Below, piece after piece: positions 38,321 to 49,513 of a DNA stretch of 64,000 bases. Every line of letters starts with the position of its first letter. Within the stretch, counting starts at the first letter, position 1. The position numbers and the translations under genes were made by a program. The stretch is from Suillus spraguei. Lineage: Eukaryota; Basidiomycota; Agaricomycetes; Boletales; Suillaceae. The stretch covers positions 1 through 64,000 of the forward strand of contig JABCPU010000160.1 in assembly GCA_016800925.1 (NCBI GenBank), in the 5' to 3' direction. The notes under the pieces were generated by a model. It was not told where the DNA came from. It saw only the letters and a program-made list of their open reading frames with translations, and searched no databases.

Positions 38321-38761
38321 AGAGACAGGACAAGGGTACTTGCAATTTGTTCTGCGTATCAAGGCCATGACACATCTGTAGAACAGCTGTTAGAAACCTA
38401 CAATGATAAAAGTGATATACATACTGTTCCTCATAGTCAGCTGATAGGATGAGAATAAGTGGGTAAAAAAGACGTTTAACACCATCCCAACACTTGACCC
38501 AAAAGCCTGTTTTCGAAAGCAGTGCAAGTGATTTGAGAAGATGCTTAAATGATTCGTGCCAGACAACATTTTTGAAATTGACAAAGGACTGGGTTCTGGA
38601 ATATTGCCTATCTTCTTCGACCTGCAAGAGTCAGCTTGAGGCATCAAAGTGCATTCTGAATTGAATAGTGACATACGATTGGAAGCCAACCAACAAGTCG
38701 TCCACCACCAAACCCTTCACCATTGCGTATTCCAACAGGTAGGTTTGCACATCACACAATG

Positions 38762-40186
38762 TGTCATATACCGTACATTCAGGTCTAGATCAAATCCAAT
38801 CCATGGACATCCAGACACCCAACCTTCACATATCCGATCCACCCATCCACTCCAATCCATATCCATCCGTGTTCCATATCCGATCCGTGTCCATATCCGA
38901 TCCGTGTCCATATCGATCCGTGTCCTTATCCGATCCAAGTTCATATCCGAACTATTCCCGCGCACCTGCGCATTACCCCTTTTAGAATATACCTGTGTCT
39001 CCGGCTTCTGGGTATCTCTGTGCTTCCGGTTCTCGGTGATCTCTGCCTCCGTCTTGATAAAGTATTTCGTACAAGCTTCATCTCCGAGTTCATAGCCTTA
39101 TGTCCCACTGTACTTACTAATGTGTTTCCGTATGCTTCAGACATAGCCTCGGACTATCCGTACTTACCCTCCGGCATGCTCCTACAGTATATAAACTTGT
39201 AGTACAACTCCTGCAGACCTTAGTCTGATTCATTGTTCCTACTTCTGTATATTCCTTTGATTACTCTGTATCCTGTTATCATGTCTATATAACTCCGTCT
39301 CCGTTCTTGCACTTGGGCTCCGGCCCTTGTAAGCTTCCAACTCAGGCCTATGGGATTACTCCCTAGGCCGGAGCTTTGATCCTATGTCCTATAATCTGTT
39401 CGGACTTCGTCCATCTCCATCTATCATCTGTTTCACCTCCGACTCTACCTTTGGTAGTCTTATACTGTCTGTTTCTATTCCGGACCTTGTCCGGAGTAGT
39501 CTATACTATCTCTACACCATATCCGGACCTACTCCTCTCTAGTAGCCAACACTTCCTCTAAGATCCACAGAGCTACGCTCATCCGATCATGTCCTGCTCC
39601 TCCGCCTGCTCCTCGCTCCTTCCGCTCCTCCGCTCCTGCTTGCTCCTCCGCTCCTCCGCTCCTCCGCTCCTCCTGCTCCTCTCGCTCCTCCTCCGCCCTC
39701 CCTCCCGCTCTCCTCTCCGCCTCCTCTCTGCTCCTCCGAGCTCCGGACCTTCGGACCCCTAGTCCTTTGGATCCATCCTATCCTATCCTCTGACATCTAT
39801 GGATCATCTTTCCCTCCGGAGCTCTGCTCCTATCCTGCCCTGGACTTTGTCCAGCGGTCCATCCTTCATCCGTTCTACTTGGAACTTGTTCCAGTAGTGT
39901 TACCATTACTCCCTACCTTCCGGAAATAGTTCCGGCGCATTCCCGCGCTCATCCGGAAGTCCATCGGAGCTCTGTCGAGCTATCCTGCCTTAGAGTTCGT
40001 CCGGACCCTCCATCCGGACTCCACCAGAACTCTCCCTTGGACTTCATCCGAAATTAAGGGCACATACTCGGGTAAGGGGCACAGCGTACGAGCTGAGGCC
40101 AAGCCCCTTTGACTTACAACCCTTCGGTACAACCCCATGTAAGACCAGGACTTCTTGCTAGTCCCCGGTTTTGCATGGTCGTAACA
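38762..40186 (+). mobile_element. Solo LTR, family 1, copy A
   Basis: Starts TGTCATATACCGTACATTCA, ends GCATGGTCGTAACA, and is flanked by the 5-bp duplication CAATG (38757-38761 and 40187-40191). It holds tandem 18-bp TATCCGATCCGTGTCCA units near 38880-38940 and a CTCCTCCGCTCCT-type array near 39590-39740. No internal element sequence adjoins it. Confidence 0.93.
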
Positions 40187-40420
40187 CAATGACAGGTTAT
40201 GCCTTTTGACGACCAAATGCCGAGAGTTTTGCCTTGTCAGCATATATGATAAATGCGAAGGGTTTTCCTTCATCCTTCAGCAAAGATGACTACAAAGCAC
40301 ACCATTTACATTATCAGAACATTAAAAACAGGAACAGATACATACTTGACTATCCCAAAAAGCATTAGCGGTCCACAGCTCATCAAAAAATGCACAAAGT
40401 CTTGTCCATCATATTTGTAC

Positions 40421-42032
40421 TAGTGCTGCTGCAGTCCGGTCCCGAACCATGGTTCGAACCTGAACCCATCCAGACTGGACCAGTGGTTCGGTCACAGGTT
40501 TGGTCTCTCTCCTGGACCGAACCCCCTAACAGGTTCGGGGTTCGATGTCGTCACTGAAAAATGCGGACCGGTTCGGACGCGTCCGAACCGGTCCGAACCT
40601 GCACCATGTGCACAATTCCAGCTGCGTGTTTTTCGGGAGGCTTCCTGTCAGTTTAAGTAGTGCGCTCACCAACTTCTGTTCCTTCTCTTCTTTTGACAGT
40701 AGCATTCCCCACATTGCACAAGCAACAAGGGTACTTTTTTGAGCTATGCAACGACTCGAAGCACCGGTACTATGTTCACCGTCTCTCATGTTTGATAAGT
40801 TGCTAACTTCTAATGTTTTTTCATTCAGAATATACCTACTACTGTGGTGATTCCTGGGTTTTCCACCAAGTTTGCGCAATGGATTGTCATTTTGGAACTT
40901 GAAGGTGCGCAACATTTTTTTATTTAGTTTGAGATATATATATTCACTTGTGGTATAGGTTCAACATTTGCACTCCCTGCTGTAACTATGTTCGAGTCGT
41001 CTGCACCAGCCCGTCGTCCTGTAAGACTGACGACACAGATGTATATTTCATTTGTCTCGGTATGTATCTCGTATCTATTCTAATGCCTTTGAACATCATT
41101 GACCTTGTTGGTGTAGCGCTGGACCCCAACTACAAGGTCGCGTACGCAAAAGACAAATGGACCGCTCATTTTTTCAAACAAGGCATGCAATGCCTCGAGA
41201 GCACGGTACGTCGCTCATCACTCATTTCTGTCAATTGTATACTAATCTTACATAGTTTGATATGTATCATCGCAGTAGTACTCCCTCGCAGGCTCCTGCA
41301 GAGCCGTCTGTTACTGCACCTCCCTCGCTTGCTCGCCAAGGCTCGTATGGCCATAATTGGATGCGAAGCTCTGTCAAATCGCGTGTCGTGAATGACGCAA
41401 CCACACGAAGGCCTCGTCAAGAACTCGAGGACTATCTAGATGCACCGCTCGAGGACGTCAACAATGTGGTGGCTTGGTGGGGTGTACGTCTCGTTATTTT
41501 ATTTGTATTGCTTTCGTACTGACATGATTCAAAAAACTTTAAAGCACCATTCTATACAATACCCAACTATTTCCCGCATTGCAAAGGACTACCTCGCCAT
41601 TCAGGGATCAGCTGTTGCGTCTGAGAGAGCATTTTCGAGCGGCGGTGTTACTGGGACCGTGCGTCGCAGCTGTTTGAAGCCAACAACATTCGAGGCTCTT
41701 CAATTGCTCAAGAGCGCATACCGCCAAGGTCACATCTCCGCAACAGCCCAGGCTGAATTCGCCGCTCCTTATGATAACCGCGTCGATGTCAATGAAGAGT
41801 TCTAGTAGCTATTTATATTGTACATGTCATTTTCATTTTGATTTTTTTTGCTAATTAAATCAACGGTTCGAGGGTTCAAACGCGTTCTGAACCTGAACTG
41901 AACCCTTGCGAACGCGTTCGAAGGCGTCCGGTCCAGGGTTCGCCCATCTTGCTTGAACCTGACCACTGGTCGAGTTCGGGGTTCGCAGATATAGGGTGAT
42001 GAACCTAACCGAACCGGACTTCGGCAGCACTA
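40421..42032 (+). mobile_element. hAT DNA transposon, internally deleted
   Basis: A 1,612-bp element with imperfect terminal inverted repeats (TAGTGCTGCTGCAGTCCGGT and TAGTGCTGCCGAAGTCCGGT) and an exact 8-bp target duplication ATTTGTAC (40413-40420, 42033-42040). The subterminal regions are dense in GGTTCG/CGAACC motifs, as usual for transposase binding. It retains only the 3' part of its transposase gene. Confidence 0.95.
41117..41805 (+). pseudogene. hAT transposase, C-terminal fragment
   Basis: Exons read LDPNYKVAYAKDKWTAHFF, a linker with LEDYLDAPLEDVNNVVAWW, and the dimerisation domain YPTISRIAKDYLAIQGSAV with SERAFSSGG, ending NEEF (stop 41803). The last domain defines the hAT family, where it mediates multimerisation. 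The catalytic DDE domain and BED zinc finger are missing, so movement would need a transposase supplied in trans. Confidence 0.88.
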
Positions 42033-42339
42033 ATTTGTACAGGCATTGGGCACCAAATACAAAATGCGGGCCAAGGCAATGGTCTTTCAACAAATCACAA
42101 GCCCAGTCTCAGAGTGGCCAATACCAAACATCAAATATATGCTCCTGGTCCCTATGCAAGACCGAAATCACTTCCTTTTTGAACTGTACTTAAAATTTGA
42201 TTGTAAGCAAGGTATAGCAGGTCATTGGATTCAGACTTACTTTTGCATAGCGAGGGAATGCTGCATCCCACATCTGACAAACGCCATCATAGTCAGTGAC
42301 TGAGAATTGTTCAAATGCAGTGTGATGGATGAGACTAAT

Positions 42340-43112
42340 TGTTAAGACCGTACTCAAGGGTAGGGAGATCCGAAGGGCTTTGGCCTCAGTTCATGCACTG
42401 TGCCCCTTTCCCGAGTAATGCCCCTTATTTCAGGGAGAAGTTATACGTCTGAAGATCCAGAAGGAGTTGCATGATGGATCCGGATGTCTGAAGGTATCGG
42501 ATATGATACGTCTGAAGGTTATCCGGAATGTAGGAATAGAACGAAGATTAAGACTAGCTTCGGAATGAGTTCCTAACTAGAAACTAACAGAGATAGACTA
42601 TCCGAAGATAGAGTCAGAGATATAGACTATAGGAATCAATCCCAAGTCTCAGAAGATGACTTAGAGCGGAAAGTGACTTAAGTCCGGAGGAAGCAGAATG
42701 AGCAGAATCTAAGATGATATTCGAACTAAGGTTCTATGGAGATCTACAAGTGGTTTATATACTGTAAGTATCTAAGACGGATAATCAACAAGTCTGGGAC
42801 CGAGGGCTATGTACAAAGTGTAACAGAAGTCTATTAGTTAATGCACAGCGGATCAGTAAGCATGAATCGGAAATGAACACAGGTAACGGATCAGTGACAC
42901 AGGACGGAAATATACACAGCCGGAATACCAGAAACAGGAGGAATGACGAAAGGAGATAGATGCAGATATATGTACACAAGGGAGTTAAGGTGCGAGAAGT
43001 GAGCACATTCGGATGGGTGATCCAGACAGGATCTGTGGACCAGACAGAAATGGAATCGTTCGGATCTGATCGGATATGGTTGGATCTGGGATTAGAAGTA
43101 TGGTATATGACA
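42340..43112 (-). mobile_element. LTR, family 2 (3' LTR of the gypsy element)
   Basis: 773 bp, minus orientation, TGTCATATACCATACTTCTA to CTTGAGTACGGTCTTAACA. It adjoins a polypurine tract. It is much closer to the solo LTR at 54918 than to its presumed partner at 50961, and the outside flank CTAAT does not match the partner's TTGTC. Confidence 0.9.
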
Positions 43113-43130
43113 GTATCCCCCCCTTAGGGC
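43113..43130 (-). promoter_or_regulatory. Polypurine tract of the gypsy element
   Basis: On the minus strand AAGGGGGGGATAC directly precedes the LTR start TGTCATA. This is the expected plus-strand primer site. Confidence 0.75.
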
Positions 43131-43307
43131 CGAACCCCTGAGGCACAAGAAGCGTCAATCCGGATCGGACAAGATTAATGCGAGACGATGGGGAAGTTTG
43201 ATGGTTGTAGTGCTGAGTCTGTAATCCGACAGATATACGGACGTCAGACATCCGAAATGATTCCTACCCCCACTTCATATCCTTGTTAACAAAACTTGTC
43301 TCCAAAC

Positions 43308-44322
43308 ATGTCTGGAAAGAAATCCGATGCCCCTAAGTCTGCTGCTGACCTTGTGGCGGATCTGGAACAGCAACTGGCTGCTGCTAAGGCTGCAGCGGAA
43401 GCTGAGGCGGAGCGGAAGCGGAAAGAGGCGGAGGAGCGGAAAAGGCAGGAGGAGTTGAAGCAGATTGAGTTGGCGGAGATCCGGAGGGAAATGGAGGAAA
43501 AGAGGCGGAGAGCACTGATTGAGGCTCGGGTGAGTGCTGTAGACTCTTCCAGATCTGGATATTAATGGATTGGCAAAGGCCAAGGCTGCTCCTGCGTCTG
43601 GAGCAAAGGATGGGTACTGCTCCCGTTGCGTCACTAAGGACCGGATGTGCCAATGGGGTGATGCTGAGAAGAATGCCATGGTAAGTCGTCCGAAAAACTT
43701 CGGATCCGCTGATCCCGACGTTTCGTAGATTAAGTCCTGTGACATCTGCCAGAAGGACAAGGCCACTTGTCCTGGAAGGCCCGGATTTGTTAAGGGACCC
43801 AAGGGCCGGAAGAGGCAGCGTCCTGCTGGTACTCCGTCTCCGAAGGGCAAAGGCAAGCACCGTCAGAGGAGTCCTACTCCGGACGTGGCGGACGCGGATG
43901 TCTTCTCTAATCCAGTCACTATCAAAGGTATGGATGAGGGTGTTGTGGAGTATGATGATCAGGCTTGGGTGGCCGCTGCTAATGGCATCATTGCTGAGTT
44001 GGCGCGGACCAATGGACTTCTCCAAGATGGTATTGTGGCGGCGGAAGGGAGTCGGATTGCCATGGAGCGGATGAGCTCTACCATGGAGGCCTTCCTCCAG
44101 CAACAGAGGGAATTCCAGGCCCTGCTCATCGAGGAAATCCGGACTGGATTTAGGCTTTCTGTTTCTGCCGGATCCGACAAGGATGGCGCTGGTGAGGAGA
44201 TTGGGGAGGAGGTGGCGGATGAGAATGGAGGAGAGATGGCGGATGGGACTGGGGAAGAGATGGTGGATGGGACTGGGGAGGAGACTGGGGGTGCAGGAGG
44301 TGAAATGGAGACTGGTGCTTAG
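43308..44322 (+). CDS. Antisense accessory gene in gypsy: zinc-cluster, coiled-coil protein
   Basis: Three exons (43308-43529, 43579-43680, 43729-44322) with clean introns (GTGAGT...AAAG, GTAAGT...CGTAG) give 918 nt, or 305 residues with no disruption. Residues about 10-74 form a charged helix rich in Ala, Glu, Lys and Arg. Two half-sites follow, CSRCVTKDRMC and CDICQKDKATC (C-x2-C-x6-C each, 13 residues apart), giving the spacing of a Zn2Cys6 binuclear cluster with a slightly long loop. Next are a basic stretch (KGPKGRKRQRP, KGKGKHRQRS), a second helical segment and an acidic Gly/Glu tail. It lies between the chromodomain and the 3' LTR of the gypsy, on the opposite strand. DNA or nucleic-acid binding is inferred. 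It is the only undamaged reading frame in the element. Confidence 0.75.
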
Positions 44323-44379
44323 TCCAGATCCGGATTTCTGCTACTGCCCTCAACATACTTATATTTCATTATGTACTTT

Positions 44380-45849
44380 TCAAGCAATGGGACCAGGCTT
44401 GTCCAGATATGCTGAGTGGAAATCCGCTACAAGATCCGATGCATTTCCGAGTTCTGTGGCCAGTAACCAGGAAGTTTCTTCGTTCATTCCTTCGTATCCG
44501 GACCAACGGACGAGGTATAGAAGCTGGCAGTGGTGTCTACGACGGTCCAGTTTAGAGTCCAGGATTTCGGATATCTCGTACTCTGGTTCTCCGTCGACTT
44601 CGACTGGTGGTGAAGGAGGTTGGATGCGATTAGGAATGGTGTTTGGAACTGCTGGCTCTAACTGCGAGACATGGAAAACAGGATGTACAGAACGCATAGA
44701 ATCTGGAAGTCGGATGGCGAAGGAATGAGTACCCGGGCGGGATATAATTTCGAATGGACCCAAATTCTTTTCCGAAAGTTTCTTCGATGGACGAGTGGAG
44801 CGGAAGTACTTGGCTTTGACGAAGACTTGTTCTCCAATCCGGAAGTCTGGAGCAGGCTGTCTTTTAGCGTCCGCAGGTCCTTGATAGCGTTTCTGAGCTT
44901 CGGACATCTCATCTCAGAGGAACTGGTGAAGTTTGTTAAGGTCTAGGGCATATTCCTGGGCACGGATGGAGGATAGGTCGTGTTCCGGATGGATGGAAAT
45001 GTTCGGATGATAACCTTTATTGGCGAAGAAAGGTGAAACTCCGGTAGTGGCACTCGGAGTGTTATTGTATGCGAACTCTGCGAGGGGCAGTAGCTCAGAC
45101 CAGTTGTCCTGCTGATAGTTGCAGTAGATCCGGAGGTACTGTTCCAGCGTTTGGTTGGCATGTTCTGTTTGTCCGTCCCCTTCGGGATGATATCCGGATG
45201 TGAAGTGTAGGACCATGTCCAATGCCTTTCCTAAGGAACGGAAGAAGTGGGATACAAACTCTGTTCCTCGATCCAAGGTTACATGGGATGGGACTCCATG
45301 CTTAGAGAAGACATGGAGGAGAAATAGGCGGGCGAGATCAGGAGAAGTAATGGTGTCGTGGGTCGGGACGAATATGGCTTGCTTGGATAAGCGATCTATG
45401 ATGACGAGGATGGCTGTAAAGCTGGATGAGTCCGGAAGTTGTTCAATGAAATCCATAGAGATGGAATTCCATGGTTTTTCTGGGACGGGAAGTTGCTTGA
45501 GTAGTCCGTAGGGCTTATGTCTCAGAACTTTGGCTCGGGCGCAGGATGTGCAGGATCTGACATACTCTTTGACAAAGGCTTGTACTCCGGGCCAGGTATA
45601 GTTGCGTCGGATGAGCTCGAGTGTATGATTCTGTCCGAAATGTCCGGATAGGGGGTGGTCATGGCAATTCCAGAGGATGCGAAGTCGTAGATCATTGGTA
45701 TCCGGAACGTAGATGCAGTTGTCACAACAAAGGAATCCACCATCGTCTATTGTCCATCTCAGATCTGAAGGAACCGGAAAATGTGTTTGTGCAATGGGGT
45801 CATTAGGAAGTGCTATCAGAATGTCTTTCCGGAGGTGTTCAGTGTCCAT
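44380..45849 (-). pseudogene. Gypsy integrase and chromodomain
   Basis: A zinc-binding H-H-C-C region (LWNCHDHPLSGHFGQNH, then CTSCARAK) is followed by the DDE core: SMDFIEQLPD, VTLDRGTEFVSHFF and HPEGDGQTEHANQ. A TGA at 44914-44916 interrupts the frame, which continues in the same register with a GPY/F-like region (IGEQVFVKAKYFRSTRPSKK, KNLGPFEII) and a chromodomain (YEISEILDSK, YLVRWSGYEGMNEETSW). The integrase inserts cDNA; the chromodomain may target it to modified chromatin. The TGA probably replaces an Arg codon, as expected for a CGA-to-TGA change. Confidence 0.9.
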
Positions 45850-45993
45850 AAGAACAGCTGCTCTAAGGACTGGAGTTGCTAAAATGGAAGCTTGTAGGGA
45901 CGAAGCTAATTGTTCCGAAGCAAATATTGGACGGAGGTTGTGAGGGTTAATCTGAGCGTAGTCCTTATCCCCCTCTTTAGGGTAGATGTCCCA

Positions 45994-46370
45994 TCATCTA
46001 GTGAGGGAATCTGGCTTGACTCCGAGTCTTCCAGGACGGTAACGGATAACGAGGTTGAACTGATGGAGGAACTCGGACCAGCGGGCCTGACGACGGGATA
46101 GCAGTTTGGTGGTAGAGAAATACTCAAGGTTCTTGTGGTCCGTGACAACATCTATAGGCTCAGACGAGCCTTCTAGGTAATGGCGCCAGGTTCGGAACGC
46201 AGCATAGATGGCTAGTAGTTCCTTATCATGGACATCATAGTTGAGTTCTGCACCGGACAGTGTCCGGGAGTAAAATGCCACCGGACGAAGTTCCAAGTCT
46301 GGGCACACAATGGATAGTATTCCAGCGATAGCATAATCCGAGGCATCAGTTTCCACAACTATAGGAACAT
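45994..46370 (-). pseudogene. Gypsy RNase H
   Basis: Contains [56 protein letters not shown] and [15 protein letters not shown] with the D, E and D catalytic positions. It is cut at its N-terminal side by the solo LTR at 46371, beyond which reverse transcriptase sequence resumes at 47709. Confidence 0.9.
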
Positions 46371-47708
46371 TGTTACGACCATGCAAAACCGGAGATTAGC
46401 AAGAAGTCCTGGTCTTACATGGGGTTGTACCGGAGGGTTGTAAGTCAAAGGGGCTTGGCCTCAGCTCGTACGCTGTGCCCCTTACCCGAGTATGTGCCCT
46501 TAATTTCAGATGAAGTCCAAGGGAGAGTTCTGGTGGAGTCCGGATGGAGGGTCCGGACGAACTCTAAGGCAGGATAGCTTGACAGAGCTCCGATGGACTT
46601 CCGGATGAGCGCGGGAATGCGCCGGAACTATTTGAGGAAGGTAGGGAGTAATGGTAACACTACTGGAACAAGTTCCAAGTAGAACAGATGAAGGATGGAC
46701 CGCTGGACAAAGTCCAGGGCAGGATAGGAGCAGAGCTCCGGAGGGAAAGATGATCCATAGATGTCAGAGGATAGGATAGGATGGATCTGAAGGACTAGGG
46801 GTCCGAAGGTCCGGAGCTCGGAGGAGTGGAGGAGTGGAGGAGTGGAGGAGCGGAGGAGCGGATGATCGGATGATCGGATGATCGGATGAGCGTAGCTCTG
46901 TGGATCTTAGAGGAAGTGTTGGCTACTAGAGAGGAGTAGGTCCGGATATGGTGTAGAGATAGTATAGACTACTCCGGACAAGGTCTGGAATAGAAACAGA
47001 CAGTATAAGACTACCAAAGGTAGAGTCGGAGGTGAAACAGATGATAGACAGAGATGGACGAAGTCCAAACAGATTATAGGACATAGGATCAAAGCTCCGG
47101 TCTAGGGAGTAATCCCATAGGCCTGAGTTGGAAGCTTACAAGGGCCGGAGCCCAAGTGCAAGAACGGAGACGGAGTTATATAGACATGATAACAGGATAC
47201 AGAGTTAATCAAAGGAATATACAGAAGTAGGAACAAAATGAATCAGACTAAGGTCTGCAGGAGTTGTACTACAAGTTTATATACTGTAGGAGCATGCCGG
47301 AGGGTAAGTACGGATAGTCCGAGGCTATGTCTGAAGCATACGGAAACACATTAGTAAGTACAGTGGGACATAAGGCTATGAACTCAGAGATGAAGCTTGT
47401 ATGAAATACTTATCAAGACGGAGGCAGAGATCACTGAGAACCGGAAGCACAGAGATACCCAGAAGCCGGAGACACAGGTATATTCTAAAAGGGGTAATGC
47501 GCAGGTGCACGGGAATAGTTCGGATATGAACTCGGATCGGATATGGACACGGATCAGATATGGACACGGATCGGATATGGACACGGATCGGATATGGACA
47601 CGGATGGATATGGACTGGAGTGGATGGGTGGATCAGATATGTGTAGGTTGGGTGTCTGGATGTCCATGGATTGGATTTGATCTAGACCTGAATGTACGGT
47701 ATATGACA
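46371..47708 (-). mobile_element. Solo LTR, family 1, copy B
   Basis: Minus-orientation copy, TGTTACGACCATGCAAAACC to GTACGGTATATGACA on the plus strand. It is flanked by AACAT (46366-46370 and 47709-47713) inside the gypsy pol gene. The variable array here is GGAGTGGA/GATGATCG near 46820-46890. Confidence 0.94.
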
Positions 47709-49160
47709 AACATTCGGAATCCAATGCGTTAGCACCAGAGTGGACGTGAAGGCTTTCTTGAGTGCGTTAAATGATTTCCGGCATTCCTCGGAAAAGTCAC
47801 AAGTGACGCCCTTGCGAGTGAGTCGAGTAAGGGGAACCACGATATCTGAGTAGTTGAAGATGAAACAACGATAGAAATTAGCGAATCCGAGGAAGGATTG
47901 GATGTCCTTGACTTTCCGAGGTTCTGGCCAGTCTATGATAGACTGGATTTTCTCAGACGACATTGTCAAGCCATCCGGAGATAGGAGGTAACCAAGATAT
48001 TCGACGGAGGATGAATGGAATTCACATTTCTCGGGTTTGGCATATAGTCAGTGTTTACGGAGACGTCGTAACACTTCTCAAACATGTTCCTTATGACTTG
48101 CAAGGTCTTGGGAATAGATAAGGATGTCATCCAGATATACGACAACACATACGTCCAGCATATCGGCAAACACGCTATTGACAAAGCGCTGGAAAGCTGC
48201 CGGAGCATTTGTGAGGCCTTCCGGCATCACCAACCATTCATAGGAGCCATAGCACGTACAAAAGGAAGTCTTCCACTTGTCTCCTTCTGTTATCCGGACG
48301 AGGTGATATGCAGATCAGAGATCAATTTTGGTATAAACTTTAGCGCGGCTCAGGGAGTCTAGGAGGTTGGCAATGAGGGGTAACAGATATCGGTCTTTCT
48401 TGGTGATGTGGTTAAGGCAACGGAAATCCACACAAAGGCGGAGGGATCCATCCTTCTTTTTGACAAATAGGACGGGGGCCCCGTGGGGAGAAGATGAGGA
48501 ACGGAGGAGTCCGGACGAGATGTTTTCATCAAGGAACTTCCGGAGGGCCTCAAGCTCTACCGGAGAAAGAGAGTATATGGTTCCGAGAGGCGGACTAGCC
48601 CCTTCTTCCAACTCAATCTTGAGATCGTAGGGTCGGTGAGGGGGAAGTTGTCCGGCTTTGCCTTTGTCGAAGACATCCGCGAATTCGTGGTAATCGGAAG
48701 GGATTCTGGAGAGGTCTGGAGGATCAGATGATATGGATGCAGATCGAAGATTTACTTCGGAGGGACGGAGGTAGATGCTGAACTGAGTAGATCCTTCTAA
48801 CTTGCAGGCACGGCAAAAGGCCACTGCGTTTATCAACGATATGTTAGGGACTGAAGTACCAGCGGAGGGTTTGGATTTGGTCAGAGGCGGAGTCTCTGCC
48901 ACGGATGGGGTGCTCTGAGGCAACGGAGATATTGGAGGGGAGGAATCTTCCTTGGGTGGAATACCCGAAGGTAATGGAGGCGTCGGATTGGATTTTCCTG
49001 CCATGGACGGTGCGTCCGGAGGCAGCGGTGATGCGGATGGGGTTAATGGCACTCCCTGTTCAGTAGTTCGGAACTCGATGCTGCCCAATACCCAGTCAAT
49101 CAATGGATTGTGTCGGGTGAGCCAGCTATATCCGAGAACGATATAACATGAGGAATCCAA
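47709..49160 (-). pseudogene. Gypsy protease-like region and reverse transcriptase
   Basis: [16 protein letters not shown] at the upstream end is typical of the segment after the aspartic protease. The reverse transcriptase shows [46 protein letters not shown] near 48140 and LGFANFYRCFIFNYSDIV. The YTKIDL motif is followed by TGA (near 48330), probably an Arg-to-stop change, and a further break follows near 48050. RNase H continues beyond the solo LTR. Confidence 0.9.
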
Positions 49161-49513
49161 AGGGGTGATGTAGAACGTGTCAGAAGTGATTACACCGGAG
49201 GAGAATCGGACGGATAAGTTTATGGCTTCGACAATATTGTTATTGCATGTACCATCAAATAAACGGAGTGGAAGCGGAGGAATCTGATAGGTAGGAATTT
49301 TATGTTCTCGGACGAAATCAGTGTCTATGAAGCAGTGGGAGGAACCACAGTCTATGAGGGCCGGAAAGTCAGATATATTGGAGAAAGATGGAAGAGAGAC
49401 ATATGGACACAGAGAGTTCGGATCAGGAAGAGTTACAGCGTTGAGTCGTAGTTCCGTTGCACGGGTTGGGCCAACGCGACCCTCATCCCGTACGGAGTCA
49501 GGAGGGTTGCAGA

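Larger units (their letters stand above)
38330..42339 (-). pseudogene. Plavaka-type transposase pseudogene, split by two insertions
   Basis: Minus-strand pieces lie at 42339-42041 (SVTDYDGVCQMWDAAFPRYA, LKDHCLGPHFVFGAQCLYK), 40420-40192 (YDGQDFVHFFDELWTANAF, then ADKAKLSAFGRQKAYPV) and 38761-38330 (FKNVVWHESFKHLLKSLALL, then YPLILILSADYEEQ). Together they match the transposase of basidiomycete Plavaka/KDZ-like DNA elements. A hAT element separates the first two pieces and a solo LTR the last two, each with its target duplication. The far N-terminal part is cut off by the LTR at 42340. Confidence 0.78.
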
